This document shows, in pieces, positions 23,011 to 32,658 of a stretch of 64,000 nucleotides of DNA. Numbering within the stretch: position 1 is the first letter of the stretch; the number at the start of each line of letters is the position of its first letter. Source of the stretch: Sulfuricella sp. T08 (GTDB taxonomy: Bacteria > Pseudomonadota > Gammaproteobacteria > Burkholderiales > Sulfuricellaceae); assembly GCF_000971475.1 (NCBI RefSeq), contig NZ_DF967520.1:1-64000 (forward strand), in the 5' to 3' direction. Both the position numbers and the translations under genes were made by a program. A model generated the notes under the pieces. That model worked only from the letters and a program-made list of their open reading frames with translations. It searched no databases and was not told where the DNA came from.

Positions 23011-24765
23011 ATGGAAGAGCAGACAACAGACCTGAAGGATTATCTTGTTGCATTCCGCCGTCGCAAGAAGCAGATCCTGACGGCTACGGGTATTCTGGCT
23101 GTGATCAGTGTGCTGGTGGCCTTATTGCTGCCTCCCGTCTATCGCTCCAGTGCAACCATCCTGATCGAGGAACAGGAAATCCCGGTAGATATGGTGCGCT
23201 CCACGATAACCAGCTACGCGGATCAGCGCATCCAGGTGATTAGCCAACATGTGATGACCCGCGCCAACATGATGCAGATTGTCGAGAAATACAATCTATA
23301 TCCCCGGCAGCGCAAGCGTGAGACCACTGAAGAGATCCTGGATCGGATGCGCAAGGATATCAAGCTCAATATGGTGAGCGCTGATGTGAGGGACCGCCGT
23401 AGCGGCGCGAATACAGTGGCTACCATTGCGTTTACCTTGGGGTATGACAGCGAAACGGCAGCTGGGGCGCAAAAAGTCGTGAATGAACTGACTACCCTCT
23501 ATCTCAACCAAAATCTTAAAACCCGGCAGCAGAAAACAAGTGAGACCTCTACGTTTCTATCCGAAGAGTCTGCCCGGTTAAGCGAGCACATCTCGGAAAT
23601 CGAGGCTAAACTGGCAGAATTCAAGGAAAAGAACGCTGGCCGCCTGCCGGAACTGGCTGGCCTTAACATGCAGATGCGGGATCGCACCGATTCTGAAGTC
23701 ATGGAAGTAGACCGGCAACTTAACGTGCTTGACGAGCGAAAAATTTACCTGGAAGGTCAATTGTCTCAATTGAAGCCCAACAGCCCGATGACGTCTGCCA
23801 GCGGGGAACGTATTCTCGATTCAGATGAGCGCCTCAAGTCATTGCAGGCTCAATATGTCAGTCTGTCCGGCATTTATTCAGCTGATCATCCTGATGTAAT
23901 CAAAATGCGTCGGGAAATAGATGCGCTGAAAAAGGAAACGGGCGGCGATGGCGATATGCAGGAACAGGCCAAGCAATTGACTCGTATGCGCTCTGATCTG
24001 GCGATGATGCGCGAAAAATATTCGGATAATCATCCTGATGTTGTCAAGTTGAAGAAAGCCCTTGCAGCACTGGAAGAATCTCATAAAAAGACGTTGGCAA
24101 CCAGCAGCGATGCCCCAAAATTCAGGAAGCCAGAAAACCCTGCCTATATTTCCATGCAAACGCAACTTGAGTCGACCAATAGCGAACTGAAGACATTGCG
24201 CACCAAGCGTGCCGACTTGAAAGCGAAAATGGCATCCTATGAATCGCGCCTTGAGCAAGCGCCGCAAGTCGAACGCGAGTATCTCGATTTGAGCCGCGAT
24301 CACGAGAATTCCATAAAGCGTTATCAGGAATTCAAGGCCAAGCTGATGGAAGCCGAGGTGGCGCAGCAGATGGAGAAAGACAGCAAGGGCGAACGCTTTT
24401 CGCTAATCGATCCAGCGCAACTGCCAGAAAAGGCGAATAGCCCGAATCGGCCGTCTATTCTGTTGATTGGTATGGTTTTGTCGCTGGGGGGCGGGTTTGC
24501 CTATGCGGGCGTGCTAGAAGGTATGGATAGTTCCATCAAGAGCTCGAAAGTTCTGGCGGGTTTGCTTAATGCGCCTCTACTCTCGGTGATTCCCTTCATG
24601 GAGAATTCCGAAGACAGAAGTAAAAAAACAAAGCTTAAGACATCGCTCGTTATAGGAGCTATTGTGGGAATTGCGCTGATTTTATTGTCGATACATTTTT
24701 TATGGCAACCGCTTGACGTGCTTTGGTACATGATTATGCGCAAGCTGGATGTATGGTTAGGCTGA
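23011..24765 (+). CDS. Chain-length determinant (Wzz/EpsF-like, XrtA-locus type)
   Basis: A 584-residue polysaccharide co-polymerase of TIGR03007 type. It has a Wzz domain with transmembrane segment 1 (ILTATGILAVISVLVALLLP), a long coiled-coil periplasmic region (STFLSEESARLSEHISEIEA and LKTLRTKRADLKAKMASYES), transmembrane segment 2 (SILLIGMVLSLGGGFAYAGV) and an extra C-terminal transmembrane segment (SLVIGAIVGIALILLSIHFL). There is no fused kinase domain; the kinase is the next gene, 7 nt downstream. Confidence 0.9.
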   Translation: MEEQTTDLKDYLVAFRRRKKQILTATGILAVISVLVALLLPPVYRSSATILIEEQEIPVDMVRSTITSYADQRIQVISQHVMTRANMMQIVEKYNLYPRQRKRETTEEILDRMRKDIKLNMVSADVRDRRSGANTVATIAFTLGYDSETAAGAQKVVNELTTLYLNQNLKTRQQKTSETSTFLSEESARLSEHISEIEAKLAEFKEKNAGRLPELAGLNMQMRDRTDSEVMEVDRQLNVLDERKIYLEGQLSQLKPNSPMTSASGERILDSDERLKSLQAQYVSLSGIYSADHPDVIKMRREIDALKKETGGDGDMQEQAKQLTRMRSDLAMMREKYSDNHPDVVKLKKALAALEESHKKTLATSSDAPKFRKPENPAYISMQTQLESTNSELKTLRTKRADLKAKMASYESRLEQAPQVEREYLDLSRDHENSIKRYQEFKAKLMEAEVAQQMEKDSKGERFSLIDPAQLPEKANSPNRPSILLIGMVLSLGGGFAYAGVLEGMDSSIKSSKVLAGLLNAPLLSVIPFMENSEDRSKKTKLKTSLVIGAIVGIALILLSIHFLWQPLDVLWYMIMRKLDVWLG

Positions 24766-24772
24766 GGATGAT

Positions 24773-25636
24773 ATGGAACGTATAAGAGAAGCGCTTGAAA
24801 GAGCAAGGGAAGAGCGAACCCATACTGGCAAGGGGTTCGGCGGCTCGAATCAGCCTGCGGCGTCAATATCCAAAGGCAACGAGACGGTTGATCTGATTGA
24901 ATATACGCAGACACGAACCATTAAGGTTTCCCGGGATTTTTTGCGCGAGCAGCGGATTGTTAGCGGCTTCGAACAGGGGATTTTTACCGATGCCTATAAA
25001 ATTTTGCGTACCAAGGTGCTGCAGAAGATGCGTGAGAACGGATGGAATGCGCTGGCGGTAACCAGCCCGGGAGAGGACGAAGGCAAAACACTGACAGCAA
25101 TCAATCTGGCCGTCAGCCTGGCAATGGAAGTAGACCAGACCGTGTTGCTGGTTGATGCGGATTTGCGCCATCCTAGTGTACATCAGCATTTCGGTCTGCG
25201 CGACGGCCCGGGTCTTAGCGATTATCTGACGGCAGGTACGCCACTAGAGGAAATACTGGTACATCCGGGGATCGGACGTTTCGTGATTCTGCCTGGTGGC
25301 AAACCACTGCTGAATTCATCGGAAATGCTGAGATCTCCGAAAATGGTTGAACTGGTGCAGGAACTCAAGAGTCGCTATCCATCGCGTATTGTTCTGTTCG
25401 ACCTTCCTCCCGTGCTGTCCGCTGCCGATGCGCTGGCTTTCTCGCCCTACGTGGATGCTGCCCTGCTGGTGGTGGAAGAAGCTAAAACCAAGGCTGAGGA
25501 TATTACCCGCGCTGCCGGATTGCTTGATTCAACCCACCTGATAGGCACGGTGCTGAATAAATCCCTTGAACCGGACACCCGTTCCAAGACACCTACCGGC
25601 TGGATCAAGCATTTCCTCAAGCGTAAGGGTTCCTGA
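24773..25636 (+). CDS. XrtA-associated tyrosine autokinase
   Basis: A 287-residue cytoplasmic BY-kinase of TIGR03018 type: N-terminal MERIREALERAREERT, Walker A TSPGEDEGKTLTAINLA, A' motif VLLVDADLRHPSVHQHFG and Walker B RIVLFDLPPVLSAADAL. The C-terminus lacks the tyrosine cluster seen in Wzc. It acts on or with the chain-length determinant, and the two genes overlap functionally as a split Wzc. Confidence 0.9.
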   Translation: MERIREALERAREERTHTGKGFGGSNQPAASISKGNETVDLIEYTQTRTIKVSRDFLREQRIVSGFEQGIFTDAYKILRTKVLQKMRENGWNALAVTSPGEDEGKTLTAINLAVSLAMEVDQTVLLVDADLRHPSVHQHFGLRDGPGLSDYLTAGTPLEEILVHPGIGRFVILPGGKPLLNSSEMLRSPKMVELVQELKSRYPSRIVLFDLPPVLSAADALAFSPYVDAALLVVEEAKTKAEDITRAAGLLDSTHLIGTVLNKSLEPDTRSKTPTGWIKHFLKRKGS

Positions 25637-25638
25637 GC

Positions 25639-26487
25639 ATGTACGAGGCTTTTTACGGGTTTCGCGAAAAACCCTTTTCCATCATTCCTGATCCCGGGTT
25701 CCTTTATTTCAGCCCGAAACACCGGATGGCATTCGATCTGCTGGAATACGGCCTGATGAATCAGGCGGGTTTCAACGTGATCACCGGCGAAATCGGCACT
25801 GGCAAAACTACGCTGATTCGTCATCTGCTGGGGCAGATGGGGCCGGACGTGACCGTTGGCTTGATCTCCAATACCCATCAGTCATTCGGCGAATTGCTGC
25901 AATGGATATTGTTCGCCTTCAACCTGGAATATCGCGGCAAGGAAAAGGTCGAGATGTTCCACACCTTCCTCGATTTCCTTGTTCAGCAGTATGGCCAGAA
26001 CAAGCGCGCCGTCCTGATTGTCGACGAAGCGCAGAACATGTCTGCCGAAACCCTGGAAGAATTGCGCATGCTTTCCAACGTCAATGCCGACAAGGATCAA
26101 GTGCTGCAAGTGATTCTGGTGGGGCAGGCAGGGCTGCGCGACACACTGCGCCGTCCCGATCTGGAACAGTTTGCCCAGCGCATTGCGGTGGATTACCATC
26201 TGGAGGCGCTGAATCAGGATGAAACTCGAACCTATATTCGTCATCGGATCAAGATTGCCGGCGTGGATAATCCTGGATTGTTCGACGATGCGGCTTGTGA
26301 TGCCGTTTATCAGCATAGCCAGGGTGTGCCGCGACTGATCAACCTGTTGTGCGACACCTCCCTGGTTTATGGCTTCGCGGAACAAAAAGCGAAGATCGAC
26401 GCGCAAATCGTGCACGACGTGGCGGCGGACAAGCAAAAGGGCGGCATTTTCCCTGTGCAGGAAAAAAAAAGACTAGCGATTTCCTGA
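25639..26487 (+). CDS. XrtA-associated AAA ATPase (ExeA-like)
   Basis: A 282-residue ATPase of TIGR03015 type: MYEAFYGFREKPFSIIPDPG at the start, Walker A GEIGTGKTT (about 54-62), Walker B VLIVDEAQNMS and sensor-like GQAGLRDTLRRPDLEQFAQR. The frame ends right after an A9 run (26462-26470). The following 90 codons (26471-26744) stay open in another frame and would be joined by one extra A, so the annotated stop may not be the real one. It is the third gene of a close-packed trio with the kinase. Confidence 0.85.
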   Translation: MYEAFYGFREKPFSIIPDPGFLYFSPKHRMAFDLLEYGLMNQAGFNVITGEIGTGKTTLIRHLLGQMGPDVTVGLISNTHQSFGELLQWILFAFNLEYRGKEKVEMFHTFLDFLVQQYGQNKRAVLIVDEAQNMSAETLEELRMLSNVNADKDQVLQVILVGQAGLRDTLRRPDLEQFAQRIAVDYHLEALNQDETRTYIRHRIKIAGVDNPGLFDDAACDAVYQHSQGVPRLINLLCDTSLVYGFAEQKAKIDAQIVHDVAADKQKGGIFPVQEKKRLAIS

Positions 26488-26744
26488 CCGGAATCAATTC
26501 GGCATTAATTTCCGAGCGTGTATCCGGATTTAAGCAGGAAGCAGCTTCAGGTAATTACGGGCCGGAAGGCGTGGAAAATCCCTCGGCTGTTAACAGTAAT
26601 AACGTGGATCCGGTTGGAGAACCTGGAAAAACGGGATTCAAGGCGATCGATATCGGGGTTATCCAGTATCTGAAACTGGTGCACACTGAATTGTATGAAA
26701 AATTAATAGCTGCAGTACGTTCCATAAAAAGCAGAAATAACTAG
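26462..26744 (+). pseudogene. Out-of-frame C-terminal extension of the ATPase after an A9 tract
   Basis: If the A9 tract had ten A residues, the ATPase would continue KKKTSDFLTGINSALISERV and on through VGEPGKTGFKAIDIGVIQYL and KLIAAVRSIKSRNN to a TAG at 26742-26744. The extension is polar with an amphipathic helix at its end. It has no start signal of its own. It could be a true domain reached by slippage, a recent frameshift or a sequencing error. The final base of the stop is the first base of the next MITE. Confidence 0.5.
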
Positions 26745-26910
26745 TAGTCCGTCAAGTTAAAATAGCGGGGCATCCCCCCTTTGAAAAAGGGGGGCAGGGG
26801 GGATTTAATGGTGGCGGCAAGTCCCGGCTAAGCCAAATCCCCCTCAATCCCCCTTTTACAAAGGGGGAGGCGGCTGTGCTGCATCCATGCGATTCAATGT
26901 GACTGATTAC
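26744..26910. mobile_element. MITE family A, copy 2 (167 bp)
   Basis: The left end GTAGTCCGTCAAGTTAAA and right end gattcaatgtgactgattac are diverged inverted repeats of the 16175 copy. The interior holds cccccttt/aaagggggg arms, ggatttaatggtggcggcaa and aatccccctcaatccccc. It abuts the ATPase extension. Confidence 0.8.
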
Positions 26911-26920
26911 TGGTTTTTTC

Positions 26921-26996
26921 ACCCTCCTCTCCAAATATTTACCCTGCCATTGCTCCCCTCTCCCGCTGGCGGGAGAGGGGTTGGGGGAGAGGGAGT
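26921..26996. repeat. CCCCTCTCCC/GGGAGAGGGG palindromic repeat
   Basis: A perfect hairpin cccctctcccgc-tg-gcgggagagggg lies at 26954-26980 with accctcctctcc before and gggggagaggg after it. It belongs to the same group as 20811-20902. Confidence 0.65.
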
Positions 26997-27056
26997 GGCT
27001 CTTTCAGGTGACAACGAACCATGCGAGTACTTTTTAATAGGAAATAAAAAGCAATC

Positions 27057-28349
27057 GTGCCAAAGGGAAACGTAAGCTACTCTCTTATCCTTGCGCTGTC
27101 TTTGTTCTGCGCATCGCCTGGTTATGCTGCGCCAGACAGGGCCGATTCGTCTTCCGACGTGTCGGCACCCACCGTCATTTTCCCCAAAACCAGTCTCGGC
27201 CCTGATGAACTCGCCGTGGTCGTCAATGACGCCGACCCGCTCAGTGTCGAAATTGCCCAATACTACAAGACCAGGCGCGGCATTCCGGACGGAAATATGA
27301 TCCATGTCAGTTTTGTTCCTGGCTCAACCGTGATGAGCCAGACCGAGTTCGCCAGAATCAAGGCAATGGTCGATGCCAAAACGCCTCAGCAGGTGCAGGC
27401 CTTTGCACTTACCTGGGCCAAGCCTTACCGCGTCGACTGTATGTCTATCACCACTGCGTTTGCCGCCGGGTTTGACAAAAAATTCTGTGCAAATGGCTGT
27501 GCGTTAACGAAACCCAACCCCTATTTTGATTCGACCAGTGTCACACCGTTCAGGGATTTCGGCCTGCGCCCGACCATCAGCCTGGCGGGATCGAGTTTTG
27601 AGGAAGTGAAAAAGCTGATCGACCGCGGTGTGCAATCCGACAGCACCTATCCGGCAGGCACAGGCTATCTGGTGGACACCAGCGACAAGAACCGCAACGT
27701 GAGGGCGGCGGGTTTCGAGCCGCTACGCCGCTACCTCGGACGTGTAGTAAAGCTGGAACAGATCAAGGAGGACTACATCGAGAAAAAGCCTGACGTGCTA
27801 TTTTATTTCACCGGCATGACGCAGGTCGCCAAGCTAACAAGCAATACATTCGTTCCCGGAGCGATTGCCGATCACCTGACTTCCGCTGGCGGTCAGCTTA
27901 CTGACAGTGCCCAGATGAGTAGCCTGCGCTGGCTGGAGGCGGGAGCGACCGGCAGCTATGGTGCGGTAGTCGAACCGTGCAATTACCTGGGAAAATTTCC
28001 GCATCCGGGCGTACTGGTGGGCCACTACACCAGCGGCGAAACTCTGATCGAAGCCTATTGGAAAAGCGTTGCGATGCCCGGCCAGGGTATTTTTATCGGG
28101 GAACCGCTGGCAAATCCCTATGGTGGCAACCAGGTATCGTTCAACAATGGCGAACTGACGATACGCACCCACGCTTTGGCACCGGGGTTTTATGCGGTAC
28201 TTGGTGCGGATTCAGGCATTGGCCCATCGCATCCCGTGGCAAGGCATGTTCGTGTCGGATTCGGCTTGAAGGAAATCAAACTGAGGAATGCGAAAAACCT
28301 GTTTTACAGAATTGTGCCGGAACCGGGTGGGGATGCGGCGAGGCTGTAG
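27057..28349 (+). CDS. TIGR03790-family secreted protein
   Basis: A 430-residue protein with a signal peptide (SLILALSLFCASPGYA). The family pattern is clear: LAVVVNDADPLSVEIAQYYK, TRRGIPDGNMIHVSF, a Cys-containing mid-region (CANGCALTKPNP), VLFYFTGMTQV and the GH-YTSGETLIEAYWKSVAMPGQ...GEPLANPYGG region. The function of TIGR03790 proteins is unknown; they are often secreted and occur near exosortase loci. The start is GTG 27057. The C-terminus ends RIVPEPGGDAARL without a membrane segment, so it is not a PEP-CTERM sorting signal. Confidence 0.75.
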   Translation: MPKGNVSYSLILALSLFCASPGYAAPDRADSSSDVSAPTVIFPKTSLGPDELAVVVNDADPLSVEIAQYYKTRRGIPDGNMIHVSFVPGSTVMSQTEFARIKAMVDAKTPQQVQAFALTWAKPYRVDCMSITTAFAAGFDKKFCANGCALTKPNPYFDSTSVTPFRDFGLRPTISLAGSSFEEVKKLIDRGVQSDSTYPAGTGYLVDTSDKNRNVRAAGFEPLRRYLGRVVKLEQIKEDYIEKKPDVLFYFTGMTQVAKLTSNTFVPGAIADHLTSAGGQLTDSAQMSSLRWLEAGATGSYGAVVEPCNYLGKFPHPGVLVGHYTSGETLIEAYWKSVAMPGQGIFIGEPLANPYGGNQVSFNNGELTIRTHALAPGFYAVLGADSGIGPSHPVARHVRVGFGLKEIKLRNAKNLFYRIVPEPGGDAARL

Positions 28350-28353
28350 CAAG

Positions 28354-28487
28354 TAAGGGTATCCCCCTTTGCAAAAGGGGGAGGCAAAGATTGCAGCCGC
28401 CTTGGACGGCGGATGGGTTTTCGGCGCCTTTGAGGCGCTCACCCAATAAGCCGCCGGCTCTGCCGGTGGTAATTTAATTGTTAATAA
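28354..28487. repeat. Cluster of short palindromes downstream of the TIGR03790 gene
   Basis: A partial AAATCCCCC-type module (tccccctttgcaaaaggggg plus aggcaaagattgcagccgcc) is followed by three compact hairpins: gccgccttggacggcgg, ggcgcctttgaggcgc and ccgccggctctgccggtgg. They are REP-like and may act as transcript ends. Confidence 0.55.
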
Positions 28488-28676
28488 AAGGGTTTCCGTC
28501 ATTATCAAAATAACCAACATTTGACGGAAACGCTTGCGCAGATACTGTCCAACCAGCAAAGACTGCATCTGGTGAACACACAGAATTACATGGCTGAGTA
28601 CCGTCATGCCTGTGCATCCTTGAATGGGATGCGCTGGAAGGTGTCATGCGGAACGAGCAAGAGCAAACATCGCTAG
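28488..28676 (+). other. Short open stretch without a clear start
   Basis: Sixty-two codons stay open (QHLTETLAQILSNQQRLHLV then NTQNYMAEYRHACASLNGMR) and end at a TAG whose last base is the first base of the next MITE. No ribosome-binding site or ATG near the beginning is seen. It may be the remnant of a gene cut by the palindrome cluster and the MITE. I do not recognise a family. Confidence 0.25.
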
Positions 28677-28806
28677 TAGTCAGTCAAGTTAAACTAGCGG
28701 GATACCCCCCTTTAAAAAGGGGGGAAGGGGGGATTTAACGGTGGCGGCAAGCCCAACTCTGCTAAATCCCCCTCAATCCCCCTTTGCTAAAGGGGGAAGG
28801 TGGTGA
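28676..28806. mobile_element. MITE family A, copy 3 (right end missing)
   Basis: It starts GTAGTCAGTCAAGTTAAA, shares ggatttaacggtggcggcaa and aatccccctcaatccccc with the full copies, then stops resembling them after aaagggggaagg. The right inverted repeat is absent, so this copy is truncated. Confidence 0.75.
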
Positions 28807-28875
28807 ACTTGTTTACGGATTTCGGATGCCAGCAGTAGCCGGAAAAAACGACCAAGCTCAGATTGAATTTAGAGA

Positions 28876-29913
28876 ATGAGAAAAATGACAAAAAATCCCA
28901 AAATATTGATTACTGGAGGCGCCGGCTACATCGGTTCTCACACCTGTCTGGTGCTGCTTGAAGCCGGGTTTGACGTTGCGGTGGTGGATAACCTGTGCAA
29001 CAGCTCGCGCGAAGCGCTACGCCGCGTGGAGGGCATCACTGGCAAAAAAATATCATTCCATGAAGCCGATGTGCGCGATGGAGCAGCGCTATCAACAATT
29101 TTTGAAGCAGAGAAACCGCAAGCCGTCATCCATTTCGCCGGCCTCAAAGCGGTGGGCGAATCGGTGGAAAAGCCGCTCGAATACTACGACAACAACATCA
29201 GTGGCACGCTGACCTTGCTCCTCGCCATGCGTAAAGCCGGCGTGCGGCAGATCGTCTTCAGTTCCTCCGCCACCGTCTATGGCAACCCGGCCACAGTGCC
29301 GATTCGTGAAGACTTTCCGCTTTCAGCCACCAACCCCTACGGCCGTTCCAAGCTGATCATCGAAGATGTCCTGCGCGACCTCGTCCTCTCGGATCCTTCA
29401 TGGAAGGTAGCATTGCTGCGCTACTTCAATCCCGTTGGCGCACACGAAAGCGGCCTGATTGGCGAAGACCCGAACGGCATTCCCAACAACCTGATGCCCT
29501 TTGTTTCCCAGGTAGCAGTGGGGCGTCGCCCGCACCTCAACGTGTTTGGCGGCGATTACCTCACACCGGATGGAACTGGCGTGCGTGATTACATTCACGT
29601 CGTCGACCTGGCAAAAGGCCATCTTGCGGCGTTGCAGGCATTGAACGGGTGGGAAGGGAGCCAGCCGCTTACGGTCAACCTGGGAACGGGACATGGCTAT
29701 TCCGTGCTGGACATGGTTCGGGCCTTCGAAAAAGCCAGTGGCCGTGCAGTGCCATTCAAAATTGTGGACAGACGCCCCGGCGATATTGCAACGTGTTATG
29801 CCGACCCCGCCTTGGCTGAACGCCTGCTTGGCTGGAAGGCGCAATTCGGTGTTGAAAGAATGTGTGAAGATGCTTGGCGCTGGCAGGTAGGCAATCCAGA
29901 GGGTTACGCCTGA
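28876..29913 (+). CDS. galE: UDP-glucose 4-epimerase GalE
   Basis: A 345-residue extended short-chain dehydrogenase: NAD-binding [20 protein letters not shown], the Ser in SSSATVYG, catalytic YGRSK and the GalE-specific [17 protein letters not shown] and [19 protein letters not shown]. It converts UDP-glucose to UDP-galactose for the polymer. A second in-frame ATG at 28885 is possible. It opens the nucleotide-sugar block after the MITE. Confidence 0.93.
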   Translation: MRKMTKNPKILITGGAGYIGSHTCLVLLEAGFDVAVVDNLCNSSREALRRVEGITGKKISFHEADVRDGAALSTIFEAEKPQAVIHFAGLKAVGESVEKPLEYYDNNISGTLTLLLAMRKAGVRQIVFSSSATVYGNPATVPIREDFPLSATNPYGRSKLIIEDVLRDLVLSDPSWKVALLRYFNPVGAHESGLIGEDPNGIPNNLMPFVSQVAVGRRPHLNVFGGDYLTPDGTGVRDYIHVVDLAKGHLAALQALNGWEGSQPLTVNLGTGHGYSVLDMVRAFEKASGRAVPFKIVDRRPGDIATCYADPALAERLLGWKAQFGVERMCEDAWRWQVGNPEGYA

Positions 29914-30010
29914 GTGCGCAATCCTGGAGGAATGATGAGGTCTATGTGGCTCGCCACGGTAACTGGGGTGAAGTAAGCGGGGTTTCATGGGATAATCAAA
30001 TTACATAAAT

Positions 30011-30027
30011 CCCCAGCCTGCTGGGGG
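30011..30027. other. Small CCCCAG/CTGGGG hairpin
   Basis: CCCCAG-CCTG-CTGGGG lies 45 nt ahead of the next gene in the galE-tviB gap (29914-30073). There is no T run, so it is not a clear terminator. Confidence 0.35.
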
Positions 30028-30073
30028 TAGTACCAGTTTAGGTTGATAATTAGATTATTTTAGGGAGAAAATC

Positions 30074-31354
30074 ATGAGTATCGTTGCGGTTGTTGGTCTG
30101 GGCTATGTGGGATTGCCTCTGGCAGTGGAATTCGGCAAAAAAATCGAGACCATCGGTTTCGATCTGTCTAGCGAGAAAGTGGAAAGCTACAAGCGCTTCT
30201 GTGACCCGACCGGTGAAATGAGTGGTGACGACTTGCGCGCCGCTACCCAACTCACGTTGACCACCGACCCCGCACTGATCGCCAAGGCCGACTACATCAT
30301 CGTCGCCGTACCCACTCCGGTGGACAAAGCGCATCAACCGGACTTCAGCCCCTTGGTCGGCTCCAGCACCAGCGTTGGCCGCCACATGAAGAAGGGTGCC
30401 ATCGTCATCTATGAATCCACGGTTTACCCAGGCGCCACCGAAGAAATCTGCGTCCCCATCCTGGAAAAGGAATCCGGCCTGAAATGGAAGCAGGACTTCC
30501 ATATTGGCTACTCCCCGGAGCGGATCAACCCTGGCGACAAAGAGCACACCGTCACCAAAATACTCAAGGTGGTCTCCGGTGACGATGCCGAATCGATGGA
30601 GAAAGTCGCTCAGCTCTACGAAATGGTCATCACCGCTGGGGTGCATCGCGCCTCCAGCATCAAGGTGGCCGAAGCCGCCAAAGTCATCGAAAACACCCAG
30701 CGCGACCTCAACATCGCACTGATGAACGAACTCGCCATCATCTTCGACAAGATGGGCATCGACACCCTCGAAGTCCTGCAGGCGGCAGGTACCAAATGGA
30801 ATTTCCTGCCCTTCCGTCCCGGCCTCGTAGGCGGCCACTGCATCGGCGTAGACCCTTACTACCTTACTCACAAGGCCGACATGCTCGGCTACATCCCGCA
30901 AGTCATTCTGGCAGGCCGGCGCATCAACGACGGCATGGGCAAGTTTGTCGCCGAACAGACCGTCAAGCAGATGATACAGGCGGGTAGCCACGTCAAGGGT
31001 GCCAAGGTCATTGTGCTCGGTCTCACCTTCAAGGAAAACTGCGGTGATTTGCGCAACTCCAAGGTGATCGACATCATTAACGAACTCAAAACCTACGGCA
31101 TCGAAGTTTTGGTGCACGAACCGATAGGCGATGCCGACGAAGCCAAGCATGAATACGGCGTCAGCCTTACCGACTGGGACAAGTTGCCCCAGGCCGACGC
31201 CATTGTGGCCGCCGTGGCACACAAAGAATTCCTGGAGCGGCCGCTGTCCGACTTTCTGGGTAAGCTGAAACAGGGTGGCGCCTTCATTGACGTCAAATCC
31301 GTCTATGACACCCAGGCCCTGCGTGATGCCGGCCTGACCGTCTGGCGCCTGTAA
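30074..31354 (+). CDS. tviB: UDP-N-acetylhexosamine 6-dehydrogenase (TviB/WbpO type)
   Basis: A 426-residue UDP-sugar dehydrogenase: Rossmann VGLGYVGLPLAVEFGKK, YESTVYPGATEEICVPILE, the middle-domain KVAEAAKVIENTQRDLNIAL and the catalytic Cys in GGHCIGVDPYYLTHK, then LTFKENCGDLRNSKV. The resemblance is to enzymes oxidising UDP-GlcNAc or UDP-GalNAc to the uronic acid. AGGGAG precedes the ATG by 8 nt. With the next gene it should make UDP-GalNAcA. Confidence 0.88.
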   Translation: MSIVAVVGLGYVGLPLAVEFGKKIETIGFDLSSEKVESYKRFCDPTGEMSGDDLRAATQLTLTTDPALIAKADYIIVAVPTPVDKAHQPDFSPLVGSSTSVGRHMKKGAIVIYESTVYPGATEEICVPILEKESGLKWKQDFHIGYSPERINPGDKEHTVTKILKVVSGDDAESMEKVAQLYEMVITAGVHRASSIKVAEAAKVIENTQRDLNIALMNELAIIFDKMGIDTLEVLQAAGTKWNFLPFRPGLVGGHCIGVDPYYLTHKADMLGYIPQVILAGRRINDGMGKFVAEQTVKQMIQAGSHVKGAKVIVLGLTFKENCGDLRNSKVIDIINELKTYGIEVLVHEPIGDADEAKHEYGVSLTDWDKLPQADAIVAAVAHKEFLERPLSDFLGKLKQGGAFIDVKSVYDTQALRDAGLTVWRL

Positions 31355-31382
31355 TATTCGAAATGTGAAACAAGCCTGTTTA

Positions 31383-31469
31383 CACCCTCTCTCCAACTCT
31401 CTCCCACAAGTGGGCGAGAGGGCTGCAGTTCCCCTCTCCCACTTGTGGGAGAGGGGTAGGGGAGAGGGA
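31383..31469. repeat. CCCTCTCCC/GGGAGAGGG double palindrome
   Basis: The unit ctctcccacaagtgggcgagag followed by cccctctcccacttgtggga and gaggggtaggggagagg gives two nested hairpins between the dehydrogenase and epimerase genes, as in the units at 20811 and 26921. Confidence 0.65.
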
Positions 31470-31567
31470 AATGGACATGGCGAAGCGCTGTTTCATGATA
31501 CGGTGTGGCAATTCGCCATGACAGTTAGAAATGGCGATCCATGCGCACCCAACATACCGATAAACCG

Positions 31568-32599
31568 ATGACAAAATATCATGAACTCAAACAGCACCTT
31601 CAGGGCAACCCACATACTTGGCTGATCACTGGCGTGGCCGGGTTTATCGGCTCCAATTTACTGGAAACGCTGCTTAAGCTAGACCAGAAAGTGGTCGGGC
31701 TGGACAACTTCTCTACCGGTCACCGCCATAACCTGGAGCAGGTAAAAGCACTGGTCACTACGGCGCAATGGCAGAGCTTCCGCCTGATCGAAGGGGATAT
31801 ACGTAACCTGGCCGATTGCACAGCGGCATGCAATGGCATCGATTATGTTTTGCACCAGGCAGCGTTGGGCTCCGTTCCTCGTTCGCTGGAAGACCCTATC
31901 CTGACCAATGAAAACAATATTACGGGTTTCCTCAATATGCTGGTGGCAGCGCGGGATGCGCAGGTGCGACGGTTTGTGTACGCGGCATCCAGTTCCACGT
32001 ACGGCGATCATCCCGGCTTGCCCAAGGTGGAAGACCTGATCGGCAAACCTCTTTCCCCCTATGCCGTGACCAAGTACGTCAATGAACTCTATGCGGATGT
32101 ATTTGCCCGTTGCTATGGTTTCAAAACCGTCGGCCTGCGTTACTTCAATATTTTCGGTCAGCGCCAGGACCCGGAAGGCGCCTACGCCGCAGTGATCCCC
32201 AAGTGGGTCGCTAGCATGATCAAGAACGAGCCGGTATTTGTAAACGGCGACGGCGAAACCAGCCGCGACTTCTGCTACATTGACAACACCGTACAGGCCA
32301 ACCTGCTGGCCGCCACCACCGACAATCCAGACGCAGTGGGTCAGGTTTATAATGTGGCCGTTGGTGATCGCACCAGCCTGAACCAGCTGTTCGAAGGTGT
32401 TCGCAGCTTGCTCGAACCGCGTTTCCCCCACCTGAAAGACTTCAAACCGACCTACCGCGACTTCCGTGCTGGTGACGTACGCCATTCGCTGGCGGATATT
32501 AGCAAGGCAAAAAATCTGCTGGGATATGCTCCGACACACCATATCGTCGAGGGGCTCAAGGAGGCTATGGACTGGTATGTCAATGATCTGGCTGGTTAA
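31568..32599 (+). CDS. tviC: UDP-N-acetylglucosamine 4-epimerase (WbpP/TviC type)
   Basis: A 343-residue short-chain dehydrogenase: [53 protein letters not shown] with catalytic [12 protein letters not shown], and [20 protein letters not shown]. These residues are characteristic of epimerases that prefer N-acetylated UDP-sugars. ATG 31568 gives the family N-terminus; an in-frame ATG at 31541 lacks a ribosome-binding site. It follows the dehydrogenase as tviC follows tviB. Confidence 0.9.
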   Translation: MTKYHELKQHLQGNPHTWLITGVAGFIGSNLLETLLKLDQKVVGLDNFSTGHRHNLEQVKALVTTAQWQSFRLIEGDIRNLADCTAACNGIDYVLHQAALGSVPRSLEDPILTNENNITGFLNMLVAARDAQVRRFVYAASSSTYGDHPGLPKVEDLIGKPLSPYAVTKYVNELYADVFARCYGFKTVGLRYFNIFGQRQDPEGAYAAVIPKWVASMIKNEPVFVNGDGETSRDFCYIDNTVQANLLAATTDNPDAVGQVYNVAVGDRTSLNQLFEGVRSLLEPRFPHLKDFKPTYRDFRAGDVRHSLADISKAKNLLGYAPTHHIVEGLKEAMDWYVNDLAG

Positions 32600-32658
32600 C
32601 CAACGGCTTTTGCACCTCAAGTCAAGCAGATCAATGAGCAGATATTTTACTCATCCGG

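Noticed and set aside
28300-28349. VPEP at the end of the TIGR03790 protein as a PEP-CTERM sorting signal
   Set aside because: There is no membrane segment or basic tail after it; the protein ends within nine residues.
29932-29976. 14-residue peptide with a strong GGAGG ribosome-binding site between galE and the dehydrogenase gene
   Set aside because: It is too short to support as a gene; no regulatory codons or attenuator-like structure tie it to the next gene.
30050-31396. 448-codon minus-strand frame opposite the UDP-sugar dehydrogenase
   Set aside because: Long antisense frames are common opposite GC-rich conserved genes; the dehydrogenase motifs are complete on the plus strand.
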